Assembly: GCA_002483765.1 (NCBI GenBank)
Contig: DLIO01000114.1
Location: 21,197 to 76,884 of the forward strand
Source of the DNA: Lentisphaeria bacterium UBA7640
GTDB taxonomy: Bacteria > Verrucomicrobiota > Lentisphaeria > Victivallales > Victivallaceae
Length of the DNA stretch: 55,688 bases
Direction: 5' to 3'
The position numbers were made by a program, and so were the translations under genes. The notes beneath the pieces were generated by a model. That model was given only the letters and a program-made list of their open reading frames with translations. It had not been told where the DNA came from and did no database searches. Positions 1-8,890 of the stretch are shown here, one piece after another. Every line of letters starts with the position of its first letter. Position 1 is the first letter of the stretch.

Positions 1-52
1 GAATTGGGGAATTGGAGAATTGGGGAATTGGGGAGTTGGAGAGTTGGGGAGT
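1..52. repeat. 8-bp period minisatellite
   Basis: The window opens with about six and a half head-to-tail copies of an 8-mer of the form GARTTGGR (GAATTGGG, GAATTGGA, GAGTTGGA and so on). The array continues off the left edge, so its full length is unknown. There is no spacer between units, which rules out a CRISPR. No gene overlaps it. Slippage during replication is the usual origin of such arrays. Confidence 0.85.
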
Positions 53-127
53 GCAAAGTGTGATGTTTTCCAATTTGACATTCACACTACGTCCGTGTCT
101 GCCACTATGCGCGCTAAACTGTGAGTC

Positions 128-166
128 CTAAACTTCTCGCGCGCATTATGCGCGCGAGAAGTTTAG
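128..166. repeat. GC-rich intergenic palindrome, copy 1
   Basis: A 39-nt near-perfect inverted repeat: 19-nt arms starting CTAAACTTCTCGCGCGCAT flank a single central T. It lies 41 nt past the infA stop and is the longest member of a family seen nine times in the window. It could fold into a very stable hairpin at the 3' end of the infA mRNA. There is no U-tract, so it is not a canonical terminator. Confidence 0.9.
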
Positions 167-207
167 AATAGCCAAATCGCCACAACTAAAGTAGTGGCTA
201 ATGAGGT

Positions 208-426
208 TTATTTTTTGCGGAAGATGATTCGACCTTTAGTCAAATCGTATGGCGACATCTCCATCGTCACGGTGTCACCAGGGAGGATTCGGATAAAATT
301 CAAACGCATTTTACCACTAATATGAGCATCAATAATATGCCCCTGCTCTCCGACTGCCACCTTAAACATGGTGTTTGGCAGTAGTTCTTTGACTACGCCT
401 TCTACTTTTATTACATCTTTGGACAC
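208..426 (-). CDS. infA: Translation initiation factor IF-1
   Basis: A 72-residue, single S1-like OB-fold protein that binds the A site of the 30S subunit during initiation. The length and the conserved core (VEGVVKELLPN, HISGKMRLNFIRILPGD, LTKGRI) match bacterial IF-1 throughout. It is the last gene of the hisS-adk-map-infA run. Its start lies 16 nt inside the end of map, so it is probably translated by coupling to map. The map-infA order is common in bacterial ribosomal-protein operons, but no ribosomal-protein gene follows here; a hairpin-forming palindrome lies downstream instead. Identification is secure. Confidence 0.97.
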   Translation of the reverse strand: MSKDVIKVEGVVKELLPNTMFKVAVGEQGHIIDAHISGKMRLNFIRILPGDTVTMEMSPYDLTKGRIIFRKK

Positions 427-1178
427 GTTAAAATCTCCGGTTCGTTTTCTGTGATAAGTACTTGGTGTTCGAAATGGGCGGATAGTGAGCCGTCGCGCGT
501 GCGAACAGTCCAGCGATCCGATTCTGTATATACTTGGTGAGTTCCAAGGTTAAACATTGGTTCAATGGCCAGCACCATGCCCGGTACTAGGCGCGGTCCT
601 CGCGAGCCAGCGACGACAAAATTAGGAATTTCCGGTTCCTCGTGCAACTTAATGCCACAGCCGTGTCCGACATACTGGCGCACAATTCCGAGTTTCGCTT
701 TTTTCCCAACAGCTTGCACTGCGGCGCTGATGTCGCGCACGAAATTCCCTTTGCGTGCTTGTGCAATTCCTGCGTATAACGATTCTTCAGTATAGCGCAA
801 TAAATTACGGATATTCTCCGGTGGGTTATCGGTAAAAACCATGGTAATGGCGGTATCGCCAGTAGCACCGTTTATGGTAACGCCTAAATCAATGCTGAGG
901 ATATCTTTTTCACCAATGATAACTTCCGGGGAACCAATTCCATGAACTACAGTATCGTTAATTGAAACACAAATATTGCCCGGAAAACCATTGTAACCAA
1001 GAAATGAACTAGTACCACCGGTTTGGGTGATTAAACGGGCGCCAAGATAATCGACATCACGCGTCGACATTCCCACCACAATTTGTTTACGTAACTCCTC
1101 ACGCACCCATGCAGTAGCTTGAGCTGCGATACGAATTCTGACAATCTCTTCAGGGGTATGAATTACAACACCAGACAT
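411..1178 (-). CDS. map: Type I methionine aminopeptidase
   Basis: Removes the N-terminal methionine from nascent proteins in the cytoplasm. The dinuclear-metal ligands are visible: D97 (SIDLG), D108 (GATGD), H172 (GHGCG), the IEPMF glutamate near 205 and the FEHQ glutamate near 235, plus substrate-binding H79. The length of about 255 residues is usual for the short class Ia form without an SH3 extension. I start at the ATG giving MSGVVIHTPEE. A TTG three codons upstream (1187) overlaps the adk stop and is an alternative, but neither has a clear Shine-Dalgarno. The gene follows adk directly and overlaps infA by 16 nt, so all are likely co-translated. Confidence 0.96.
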   Translation of the reverse strand: MSGVVIHTPEEIVRIRIAAQATAWVREELRKQIVVGMSTRDVDYLGARLITQTGGTSSFLGYNGFPGNICVSINDTVVHGIGSPEVIIGEKDILSIDLGVTINGATGDTAITMVFTDNPPENIRNLLRYTEESLYAGIAQARKGNFVRDISAAVQAVGKKAKLGIVRQYVGHGCGIKLHEEPEIPNFVVAGSRGPRLVPGMVLAIEPMFNLGTHQVYTESDRWTVRTRDGSLSAHFEHQVLITENEPEILTCPKM

Positions 1179-1183
1179 GATAT

Positions 1184-1834
1184 TCAATTCAACTTTGTGA
1201 TGGCTTCGGCGAAAACATCATCGCGTTCGCCGCAGGACATTTGGATTAGCAGTCCTTTCTGTTGGTAAAAATCGATCAACGGTTGAGTTTGAGCGTGAAA
1301 TGTAATCAAACGTTTGCGCGCATTGGCTTCAGAATCATCTTCGCGTTGATATATTTCGCCACCACAATCGTCGCAGACACCGGCTTTTTTGGGCGGGAAT
1401 GCGTATTGATTATAGATGCGATTACATTTGCGGCACATAATACGTGAAGTTAACCTTTTAATCAGAAAATCATCGTCTCCACACAGATAAACCACTGCAT
1501 CAAGCGGACGGTTCAGTTTTTTCAGCAGAGCATCCAATAGTTTGGCTTGATTGAGAGTACGGGGGTAACCGTCGAGAAGCATGCCATATTTCTCTTCATC
1601 TTTTTCAAGCGTTGCGCCAACCATGGCGGTGACGATTTCATCAGAAACCAGACCACCTTCTTCCATAATAGTTTTGGCTCTTTTTCCGAGCTCAGTTCCT
1701 GCTTTGACTTCCGCACGCAACATATCTCCAGTGGAAATATGCAAAAACTGTGCTTTTTCCTTCAGCATTGACGAGAGTGTTCCCTTGCCAGCACCAGGGC
1801 CACCAAGTAACACAAGGTTAGTTTTTTTAAACAT
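1184..1834 (-). CDS. adk: Adenylate kinase, zinc-LID type
   Basis: Catalyses ATP + AMP to 2 ADP in the cytoplasm. The P-loop GGPGAGKGT is at residues 11-19, and the AMP-binding DGYPRT segment is near 88-93. The LID carries four cysteines, C134, C137, C154 and C157 (CRKC...CDDC), as in the structural-zinc adenylate kinases of many Gram-positives and some other phyla; the E. coli enzyme lacks them. The length of 216 is standard. The start overlaps the end of hisS by 8 nt, and the stop falls just before the map start, consistent with one polycistronic message. Confidence 0.97.
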   Translation of the reverse strand: MFKKTNLVLLGGPGAGKGTLSSMLKEKAQFLHISTGDMLRAEVKAGTELGKRAKTIMEEGGLVSDEIVTAMVGATLEKDEEKYGMLLDGYPRTLNQAKLLDALLKKLNRPLDAVVYLCGDDDFLIKRLTSRIMCRKCNRIYNQYAFPPKKAGVCDDCGGEIYQREDDSEANARKRLITFHAQTQPLIDFYQQKGLLIQMSCGERDDVFAEAITKLN

Positions 1835-3110
1835 TTTTCAGACTTAACTCCTTCTGTTTATCTTTTAAAAATTCTTCAACAGCACTAGTTGGCAACTCTA
1901 ATTGACTTCCATCATTCATATCTTTACAGATCACAACGCCACGCCCAAGTTCATCATCGCCACGAATTATCACAAAACGGCTATGAACACGATTAGCTGC
2001 GCGCATCTGTGCTTTCATGCTTTTATTCTCGAATTCAACGATAACTGACAACCCTTGTCGGCGCAACTGAGCTGCCAATTCAATATTAGCATCACGAGCA
2101 TCCTGCCCCATCGAGATCATAAATATCGGTGATAATGTCCTTTCTGGTGCCGCAACTCCAAGCGCTTGCTGAACCAGCAATAAACGTTCCAATCCTGCTG
2201 CAAAACCAACGCCTTGAACTGGTTTTTTAGCTTCAGGTAAAAACAGTTCATAACGTCCACCGGCAGCAATCGCCGCTTGAGCGCCCAATCCTGCAGTATG
2301 AACAACTTCAAAGACCGTATGGACATAATAATCGAGACCACGCACCAAAAAAGGGTCAATTTCATATTCGATGCCAGCTCGATCTAATAGTTCACAAACA
2401 CGTTTAAAATAGTCGCGCGATTCCTCAGTAAAACTTTCAACGTAATTAGGAGCCTGTTTAACAATTGTTTTACAGTTTGGTTGTTTACAGTCCAAAATAC
2501 GCCAGATGTTGCGCCCGAGACGAGCACGGCAATCTGGACACATATTATCAACATTTGCATTGAAAAACTTATTTAATTCGAGCTCGGCTGGTTCACGGTC
2601 GGCCTGCACGCCTCGAGTATTAAGCAAAAGTCGCGCGCCAGTTATTCCTAACTCCTGAATATAATGTACCAAAGCCGCAATAGTTTCAGCATCCGTTTCA
2701 GGCGAAATTGTTCCAACATTCTCCACCCCAATTTGGTGAAATTGCCGACGTCGTCCTGCAGCAGGGCGTTCGCCTCGAAACATTGGGCCACCATAGTAAA
2801 CGCGCTTTTCATTACCATTCATAACATCAGTATTAAGCAATGCGCGCATCACTCCGGCAGTGCCTTCCGGGCGTAACGTCAAACTACGTCCACCCCGATC
2901 CTCAAAAGTATACATCTCTTTCTGCACGACTTCAGTTTCGTCGCCAATCCCCCGCTTAAAAACTTCAGTATACTCAAAAATTGGAGTCCGTAGCTCTTCA
3001 AAGCCGTAAAGAGGAAAAATATCAGCCGCAGCTTTCTCCAAGCGTTGCCACCATGATACTTCTTCGGGAAAAATATCAGCGGTTCCTGGTGGTGGTGAAA
3101 AATTTGCCAT
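1827..3110 (-). CDS. hisS: Histidyl-tRNA synthetase
   Basis: Class II aminoacyl-tRNA synthetase that charges tRNA-His. Motif 2 is at about 107-126 (MFRGERP, GRRRQFHQ). The TLRPEGT loop is at 78-84, the histidine-binding segments RGLDYY (257-262) and AAGGRYE (282-288) are present, and motif 3 GFAAGLERL is at 302-310. The C-terminal anticodon-binding domain starts near 330. An insert around 190-213 has four cysteines (CPDC...C...C) that may bind zinc; this is an inference. At 427 residues it is full length. It is the first gene of the operon; a long upstream gap with a terminator separates it from the HU gene. Confidence 0.97.
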   Translation of the reverse strand: MANFSPPPGTADIFPEEVSWWQRLEKAAADIFPLYGFEELRTPIFEYTEVFKRGIGDETEVVQKEMYTFEDRGGRSLTLRPEGTAGVMRALLNTDVMNGNEKRVYYGGPMFRGERPAAGRRRQFHQIGVENVGTISPETDAETIAALVHYIQELGITGARLLLNTRGVQADREPAELELNKFFNANVDNMCPDCRARLGRNIWRILDCKQPNCKTIVKQAPNYVESFTEESRDYFKRVCELLDRAGIEYEIDPFLVRGLDYYVHTVFEVVHTAGLGAQAAIAAGGRYELFLPEAKKPVQGVGFAAGLERLLLVQQALGVAAPERTLSPIFMISMGQDARDANIELAAQLRRQGLSVIVEFENKSMKAQMRAANRVHSRFVIIRGDDELGRGVVICKDMNDGSQLELPTSAVEEFLKDKQKELSLKNV

Positions 3111-3161
3111 TATTGAATTCCATGCAAAATTAAAATATAAAAAATTGGATTAACCTTAAAC

Positions 3162-3200
3162 AAAATTGCGCCAAACGATAAACACGTTAGGCGCAACTTT
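3162..3200 (-). terminator. Terminator after the HU gene
   Basis: The stem TTGCGCC/GGCGCAA (3166-3172 with 3190-3196) continues past one mismatch into AACG/CGTT. It is flanked by A-rich sequence on one side and T-rich on the other, so it could act in either direction. It lies 38 nt past the HU stop codon and before hisS, separating the two transcripts. Confidence 0.7.
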
Positions 3201-3234
3201 TATTTAAAAACTAAACGGTAACCCACGACATAAG

Positions 3235-3534
3235 TTAATTAATCTTCCGAGGATTTAACTTTTCGACGCGCTCTTTCAATACTTTACCAGCGCGGAACTT
3301 AGCCACAACCCGTTCCGGAATTATAACTTCTTTTTTCGGACGATTTGGATTACGTCCTTTACGACTTTTGCGAACTTTAACTTCGAAAACGCCAAAATTA
3401 CGCAGTTCAATAGTAGAACCAGCCGCCAATTCGTCAACAATATAATCTAAAGTTTTCTGAACTACGTCCGTAACTACACCCTGCACCAGACCAGTCTCCT
3501 TGGAAATCTTCAAAACCAAATCTCTTTTTGTCAT
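3235..3534 (-). CDS. HU/IHF-family DNA-binding protein
   Basis: A 99-residue nucleoid protein that bends DNA as a dimer. Family features are the N-terminal helices (MTKRDLVLKIS...), the ELRNFGVFEV strand and the DNA-binding arm with GRNPNRP near residues 60-67, whose proline intercalates in HU and IHF. The C-terminal tail (VEKLNPRKIN) is about 8 residues longer than E. coli HU. A strong Shine-Dalgarno, AGGAGA, sits 6 nt before the ATG. The gene is monocistronic, with its own downstream hairpin terminator. HU versus IHF-like cannot be decided from sequence alone. Confidence 0.93.
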   Translation of the reverse strand: MTKRDLVLKISKETGLVQGVVTDVVQKTLDYIVDELAAGSTIELRNFGVFEVKVRKSRKGRNPNRPKKEVIIPERVVAKFRAGKVLKERVEKLNPRKIN

Positions 3535-3732
3535 CTTCTTTCTCCTAAAGTTAAGCTATAGTTTAAAATTCAAGATATTCATATTACAGAACATCTAAGT
3601 ATCTATCAAAAAAGCGTCTTTTAAAACGATAATAATCATTCAAGAATAATAAATTAACGTTTACCACGAATATTACAAGTGCCTTAAACATAAAGTTTTG
3701 AAATTATTACAAGCTTTTTTCAGGCGTCATGA

Positions 3733-5061
3733 TCATGGTGGCTTTGCTGGATATTTCCAGTACTCTAAAATGATTTTCTCCATCGCCTGACGCTGAATTT
3801 TATTGTCTGGCGCAAAAATACTGCGATAAGAGAAAAAGCACGTTCCCCTGATCTCTGGATGCCGAGTATTATAGCGTAATTGATTAGCCAATTCATGTGG
3901 GTTGTTCCAGCGTTCCGACTTTCCCGGCTGATAAGCCGCATGGCCAATATAGAGTTGTGTTTTACTGCCGCGAACAGTGCTCGCCCACCAGTCAACCAAG
4001 GCGGCATAAGGAGCTGCGTCAGTCTCAAAAGTCCAGTAAATCTGCGGCACAATGTAATCAAGCCAATTCTGCTGAATCCATTTTCTAGTATCAGCATACT
4101 GCACAGAATAAGATTGTAATCCCTTAGTCAATGACCCCTGCGGATGATCTTTTTTGTTCGCCCAAATCCCAAACGGGCTAATTCCAAACTTTACCTTGCG
4201 ATTTTTTTGCCGGTTATGGCTCTGTACTGCCAAGTGGATATTGCGAATAACCTGATTGACATTATTGCGTCGCCAGCTATAAATACTATCATTTCTATAC
4301 CGGTAACGCTTAAACGTTGCCGCATCGGCATTCCCGATATCTTGATAAGGGTAAAAATAGTCATCGAGATGGATGGCATCAACATTATAATTATCCAAAA
4401 TTTCAGTTACAGTCGCCGTGATAAATTTTATAACTGCGGGTTCACCAGGATTTAGCAAAAACATATTTCTTTTACCGTTCGCCGCACTCAATAACAGTTC
4501 AGGATGGCGACGTGCGAAGTTCTTCCAGCTCAGAGTTTTAAGATAAGCGGCTTTGCTCAAATTCGTATCACCAGTTACCCGATACGGATTAAGCCATGCA
4601 TGAAATTCCAAACCGCGTTTTTGAGTTTCCGCAATCATAAAGCTCAATGGATCAAAGTTGGCAATCCCCTGCCCTTCCTTTCCGGTTAAAAAACGCGACC
4701 ATGGGTTAATTTTAGAGTAATAAAATGCGTCATTGCATGGACGAACCTGAAAAATTAACGTATTGAAATTTGCCGCTTTCAAATTGTTTACCAGCCGGAT
4801 AAAGTCCCTTTTAAACTCAATCGCACCAGTATGTGCTGCAAAATCAATATTGCGCACTGTCGCTACCCAAACACCACGCATTTCGCGAGTACTTGGCCGA
4901 TAGTGAGTCGGAACAACGACTTTTCGAGGAGAAAGAGACCCCGCGTAAGGAATATGGCGACCGGTCTGGTGATTCTTCAAATATTCGTAACCGACCTGCG
5001 CTAGAGCTGTAAATGGCATAAGCAGGAGCATCATTTTTATAATATGTTTGCGTATTATCAT
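3733..5061 (-). CDS. Secreted family-10-like glycosidase (DUF187/GHL10)
   Basis: A 442-residue protein with a hydrophobic signal segment (MMLLLMPFTALAQ, cleavage near residue 22), then the GHL10 (formerly DUF187) TIM-barrel fold. Hallmarks are MRGVWVATVRNIDF near 60, LIFQVRPCNDAFY, FHAWLNPYR, AIHLDDYFYP and VPQIYWTF. Such proteins are exported and thought to act on glycans, some on denuded peptidoglycan; the substrate here is unknown. No neighbouring gene points to a pathway. Its -35/-10 region is not obvious. The family assignment is confident, the reaction is not. Confidence 0.85.
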   Translation of the reverse strand: MIIRKHIIKMMLLLMPFTALAQVGYEYLKNHQTGRHIPYAGSLSPRKVVVPTHYRPSTREMRGVWVATVRNIDFAAHTGAIEFKRDFIRLVNNLKAANFNTLIFQVRPCNDAFYYSKINPWSRFLTGKEGQGIANFDPLSFMIAETQKRGLEFHAWLNPYRVTGDTNLSKAAYLKTLSWKNFARRHPELLLSAANGKRNMFLLNPGEPAVIKFITATVTEILDNYNVDAIHLDDYFYPYQDIGNADAATFKRYRYRNDSIYSWRRNNVNQVIRNIHLAVQSHNRQKNRKVKFGISPFGIWANKKDHPQGSLTKGLQSYSVQYADTRKWIQQNWLDYIVPQIYWTFETDAAPYAALVDWWASTVRGSKTQLYIGHAAYQPGKSERWNNPHELANQLRYNTRHPEIRGTCFFSYRSIFAPDNKIQRQAMEKIILEYWKYPAKPP

Positions 5062-5424
5062 AGAGTAAAAGATAACTGGAAAAATATTTTTTTCAACCGA
5101 CGAGCTGAAAAATAGAAATTAACGAGTTGGAGTGAGAAATTTAAGCGTATAAATCACAAAAACCCTTAAAAATGACAGGGATTATTACTACAGAAAATAT
5201 AGAAAAAACATGAAATACACAGTAAAGAATAGCGCATTTCTTGTGAAAAACCTCGTCCTCTTTTCCTGTCCTCCGAAGCCTCGGCGCCGGCCTTAAGCGG
5301 CACTTTCTTTGTGCTTTTCGTGGTTAAAAATTCCTTTCCTAATCCTCCGGTGCTCAGCAATCCATAGAAATCTTTTCAAGTCCGTGCTATATTTAGATTT
5401 TAACAAATTAAAAGGAGCGATCTT
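5062..5424. other. Intergenic gap with degenerate TTCGTGG-type repeat text
   Basis: No gene is supported here. About 5240-5340 carries low-complexity text (GTGCTTTTCGTGG and a nearby GCCGGC-rich stretch) of a kind that recurs at 18520-18540, 18835 and 38655. The open frames through it have no start site or family resemblance. The last 15 nt hold AAAGGAG, the ribosome binding site of the next gene. Confidence 0.6.
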
Positions 5425-7059
5425 ATGCAGTTGGAACTTTTGAAAAATGGAACTTGGCAGTCAGCTGGAGCGGTAGCTAAAGAGTTTGAAAAAATCACCA
5501 TTACTCCTGCCCCAGATGCAGAGAGAATTCAACTCAAAATCAATATCCCCATCATTGATATTCAAAGTTACTGGATACCGGAAAACCGCATTCCAGAAAA
5601 TCGTATTCCGTGGAATATCGAAACCAAAAGTTCAGCACAACGCAATTTCCCATTCATTGCATTTTTTAACAGCGAACAACAGAATCGTTGTTCAGTCGGC
5701 TTGAGTAATCTTAAGGACGACACTGTGATTCGTGCCAAAATGAATCAGGAAAGTTGTAATTACGAGATCACCATTGATATCGCAGTGAATTCCAAAACCA
5801 AACCTTTTCAGATTATCATAAATCGTCGTAATCAGCCATGGACTAAATGCTTAAACGACTGGCGCAAGGCATTAAAAATGCCGCTGCCTGATTTTCCGGT
5901 GGCGGCATGGCAACCGGTTTTTTGTTCATGGTATGCAGTCCACGCCGCAGTGACGCAACCGTGGTTAGAACAGAATGCCAAACTCGCGGCGGAGCTCGGT
6001 TTCGGTACTTTAATTGTTGATGACGGTTGGTGTTTTGATGAGATGAAACGCGTGGCTCCTTCAACTATTGGCAACTGGTACGAAATGATTGGCGACTGGG
6101 AGATGTCGACGCAGAAATTTCCTGATTTCACCACTCATGTGGAACGCGTTCGCGCCTTAGGCCTCAACTATATGCTTTGGGTAACCCCAATTTTAATAGG
6201 TGCCAAAAGCAAACTGTATCAAGAAATTAAAGATTGTGTCAGTGCCGATTATCACGAAGGTTGTTATCGTTTTGATCCAATACATGAAGACGCGGGTAAA
6301 CTGATTATTGAAAAAATCAGCCGACTGATGAAAGACTATCCCTTGGACGGTTTAAAAATAGATTTTCTTGATGATGTTCCAACCAACCCGGAACGTCCAC
6401 GAGGGCAGGAAACCCATAACTTTATCGCTGCATTGTCTAAAGCCATTCGTGCCCATAAAGATGATGCTCTAATTGAGTTTCGCCAAAGTTACGCGACGAT
6501 TGGCATGTTACCCTTTGCAACCCAATTCCGCGCTGGTGATGTGCCGTTTGACTTCATGGATAACTTTCACCGGCTCGCGCAGATTCGTGTTAGCGTCGGT
6601 GACGGCGTGCCAGTCCATGCCGATCCCGCTTATTGGCATCCAAACGAAACTCCAGAAAATATTTCTCGCCATCTGATTGCTTCTCTTTTGGGTGTGCCGA
6701 TGTTGTCAATGGATTTGGCTAAAATTAGCAAAACTGAGAAAACAATTATCTCAAATTGGTTAAAATTCTATCAAAAACATCTCGACACCTTTAAAAACGG
6801 TCAATGGGATGTTAAATATCGCAACGGCGCAGTTAGCTGGGTAACCGTGTTTAGTCGTAATGAATTAATTGTATTTATGAACGACACCTGGGGATTCGCT
6901 GAAGCTCTTAGAGATTTCGATGACTTTAAAGGCGAGATAATCTTCTTGAATTTGAGCGCAGAGAATATGCGTTTCCTAGCATTCGAAGGCTACGACTGTT
7001 TGGGTAATTCGACTGAAAAAAATATCCCTTCAGGTGGCTTCGGCTATTTTCGCCACTAG
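5425..7059 (+). CDS. Alpha-galactosidase-like glycoside hydrolase (GH36 type)
   Basis: A 544-residue protein without signal peptide or membrane segment, so probably cytoplasmic. It follows the GH36/melibiase barrel: FCSWYA near 170, LIVDDGW, YMLWVTP, then DGLKIDFLDD with the expected nucleophile aspartate at residue 313, and RAGDVPFD with the expected acid/base aspartate at residue 372. The short N-terminal beta-sandwich and a C-terminal beta domain fit the family. AAAGGAG lies 7 nt before the ATG. It likely hydrolyses alpha-galactosides or related sugars imported after extracellular digestion. No transporter gene is adjacent, so the substrate is open. Confidence 0.82.
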   Translation: MQLELLKNGTWQSAGAVAKEFEKITITPAPDAERIQLKINIPIIDIQSYWIPENRIPENRIPWNIETKSSAQRNFPFIAFFNSEQQNRCSVGLSNLKDDTVIRAKMNQESCNYEITIDIAVNSKTKPFQIIINRRNQPWTKCLNDWRKALKMPLPDFPVAAWQPVFCSWYAVHAAVTQPWLEQNAKLAAELGFGTLIVDDGWCFDEMKRVAPSTIGNWYEMIGDWEMSTQKFPDFTTHVERVRALGLNYMLWVTPILIGAKSKLYQEIKDCVSADYHEGCYRFDPIHEDAGKLIIEKISRLMKDYPLDGLKIDFLDDVPTNPERPRGQETHNFIAALSKAIRAHKDDALIEFRQSYATIGMLPFATQFRAGDVPFDFMDNFHRLAQIRVSVGDGVPVHADPAYWHPNETPENISRHLIASLLGVPMLSMDLAKISKTEKTIISNWLKFYQKHLDTFKNGQWDVKYRNGAVSWVTVFSRNELIVFMNDTWGFAEALRDFDDFKGEIIFLNLSAENMRFLAFEGYDCLGNSTEKNIPSGGFGYFRH

Positions 7060-7172
7060 AAGTCGTCAAAGAACAAACGTTTGAAAAAGCTAGAGAAAGA
7101 AAATTGGGCCACGCCATGTTGTTCAACCCGGCAGAGACAAAACACGCGAAAAACAATGTAATTTGATTCTCT

Positions 7173-7205
7173 AATTCATGCGCGCATTATGCGCGCGCGA
7201 ATTAA
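7173..7205. repeat. GC-rich intergenic palindrome, copy 2
   Basis: A 33-nt inverted repeat: left arm TAATTCATGCGCGCAT, central T, right arm ATGCGCGCGCGAATTA, with two mismatches between arms. It lies between the convergent alpha-galactosidase and SulP genes, 15 nt from the SulP stop. Confidence 0.9.
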
Positions 7206-7220
7206 GATACTGATTTATGA

Positions 7221-8429
7221 CTAATCGGTCGAGCTAATTATTGAGGTTTTGGGACATTGTGGTTTTATCCCCCATTCAAGAGGAATAAACTTCTCTAACA
7301 TTTTGTTCAGTATTACGCCGACCAAAACTCCAATCACCAAGTTATCAGTTCCCAGAACCACGACAACTGTTGCTATCATAACTAACGTGCCGGTTATAGG
7401 AATCGTCCGTATCTGAGTCAATGAATTCCAATCAAACGTACTAATCGCGACCATAATCATTACTGCGACTAAAGCAGCTATTGGAATTAGAGCAACTATC
7501 TTACCCAACGTAAGGATCATTATCATCAAATATATCCCTGACATAAGAGTTGAGAGTCTCGTTCTTCCTCCAGATTTTATATTAACAATTGATTGCCCTA
7601 TCAGCGCACAACCAGCCATACCACCGAAAAATCCTAATACAATATTTGCAAAACCTTGCCCAAAGCATTCCCGATTTTTATTACTGGTAGTTTCAGTCAT
7701 GTCATCTAAGACTTGAGCCGTTAATAAAGATTCAATTAAACCAACAAAGGCTAAAGAGATAGAATAAGGCAGGATGATTTTTAAGGTATTTAGACTAAAT
7801 GCTACTTCAGGAATTAAAAATTTCGGAAGAGTTCCTGAAATATTCCCTAATCCTCCCACCGTGGCTACGTCAGTTTTCATGAAAACTGAAATGATGCTTA
7901 TGACGACAATTGCAATTATAGGGGATGGCACTGTTTTGTTAATCCTCGGGAACAGATAAATAATCGCCAACCCGCCAATTGCCATTAAATACATTGGCCA
8001 AGATTCTCCATGAAATGAAGATAATTGAGAAGTGAAAATCAAGATTGCGAGAGCATTGAGAAAACCATGCATAACAGATGTAGGAATGAATTTCGTAAGG
8101 CTACCAGCTCTTAAAAAAGACAAAATAATTTGAATAATACCTGTCAAAACTGTTGCCGCAAACATATATTCGAGGCCATGTTTTCGGACTAATCCTCCGA
8201 GCACAAGCGCCATTGCTCCTGCCGCTGCTGAAATCATTCCAGGACGACCTCCGGCAAAAGATATGATAATTGCCATGCAAAATGATGCATAAAAGCCAAT
8301 CATAGGATCGACCCCGGCAATCAGAGAAAAACCAATCGCCCCAGGAATAAGAGCTAATGCAACCACTAATCCAGCCAAAAGATCTCTTGAAATATTTGAA
8401 AACCATTCTCGCTTTATACTTTCTAACAA
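7221..8429 (-). CDS. SulP-family anion transporter without STAS domain
   Basis: An inner-membrane transporter of about 402 residues with at least ten hydrophobic segments. The N-terminal signature LLAGLVVALALIPGAIGFSLIAGVDP is typical of SulP permeases (sulfate, bicarbonate and related anions). Most SulP proteins carry a C-terminal cytoplasmic STAS domain; here the protein ends about 20 residues after the last membrane helix, so STAS is absent. An ATG at 8444 exists, but the sequence GGGGAGGTG then TTG puts an excellent Shine-Dalgarno inside that extension, so I place the start at TTG 8429. The transported anion cannot be told from sequence. Confidence 0.88.
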   Translation of the reverse strand: MLESIKREWFSNISRDLLAGLVVALALIPGAIGFSLIAGVDPMIGFYASFCMAIIISFAGGRPGMISAAAGAMALVLGGLVRKHGLEYMFAATVLTGIIQIILSFLRAGSLTKFIPTSVMHGFLNALAILIFTSQLSSFHGESWPMYLMAIGGLAIIYLFPRINKTVPSPIIAIVVISIISVFMKTDVATVGGLGNISGTLPKFLIPEVAFSLNTLKIILPYSISLAFVGLIESLLTAQVLDDMTETTSNKNRECFGQGFANIVLGFFGGMAGCALIGQSIVNIKSGGRTRLSTLMSGIYLMIMILTLGKIVALIPIAALVAVMIMVAISTFDWNSLTQIRTIPITGTLVMIATVVVVLGTDNLVIGVLVGVILNKMLEKFIPLEWGIKPQCPKTSIISSTD

Positions 8430-8890
8430 AAAACACCTCCCCATAAATAAAATAAATCTTACTCTTTGCGAGAGTAAGATTTTAAATAAAAAACATTATA
8501 TACTTAAGAGGTAATTTCAAAAGCATTTAATCCGATTTTTAAAAAATGATAGAAAGTTCACTTTATCCTCGAACAATAAACAAGAGGACGCATCAACGAT
8601 TTATCAAGCGTATAGCTTAGCACCCAAAGTCATTTTGTCCAGTAACAAAAGAAAAAATCGAAAAATCGACTGGAAATCATCAAAAACTTCAAGAACGATT
8701 CAACTGGCCAAACCATCTCGGTTTATCGCGGGAGTCTTGAGAGAGGTAAATCATTTTATAAAACGTCAAAGTTGAGTTTAAAATTTTATATTTCGAGGAA
8801 TATCCACAGGACTAAACCATGGAACTGGCTAAACTTTGAGTTTTGTGCAATAAAAAACATGGATGATATTTTCACATTATCTGCGAGAAA
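8430..8890. other. Intergenic gap upstream of sulP
   Basis: About 460 nt with no supportable gene. It contains the sulP ribosome binding site, a 12-bp-stem hairpin at 8454-8482 and otherwise AT-rich unique sequence. I saw no gene remnant. Confidence 0.6.
8454..8482 (-). promoter_or_regulatory. Leader hairpin before sulP
   Basis: A perfect 12-bp stem, AAATCTTACTCT paired with AGAGTAAGATTT, around a TTGCG loop, ending about 25 nt upstream of the TTG start. It sits where an attenuator or leader structure would act. There is no long U-run, so terminator function is uncertain. It could instead be an operator-like inverted repeat. Confidence 0.45.

Noticed and set aside
1..52. Possible CRISPR array
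   Set aside because: The repeats are 8 nt with no spacers; this is a minisatellite.
524..531. GTATATAC, the same box as the GntR operator
   Set aside because: It lies within map coding sequence and is far from any promoter; taken as chance.
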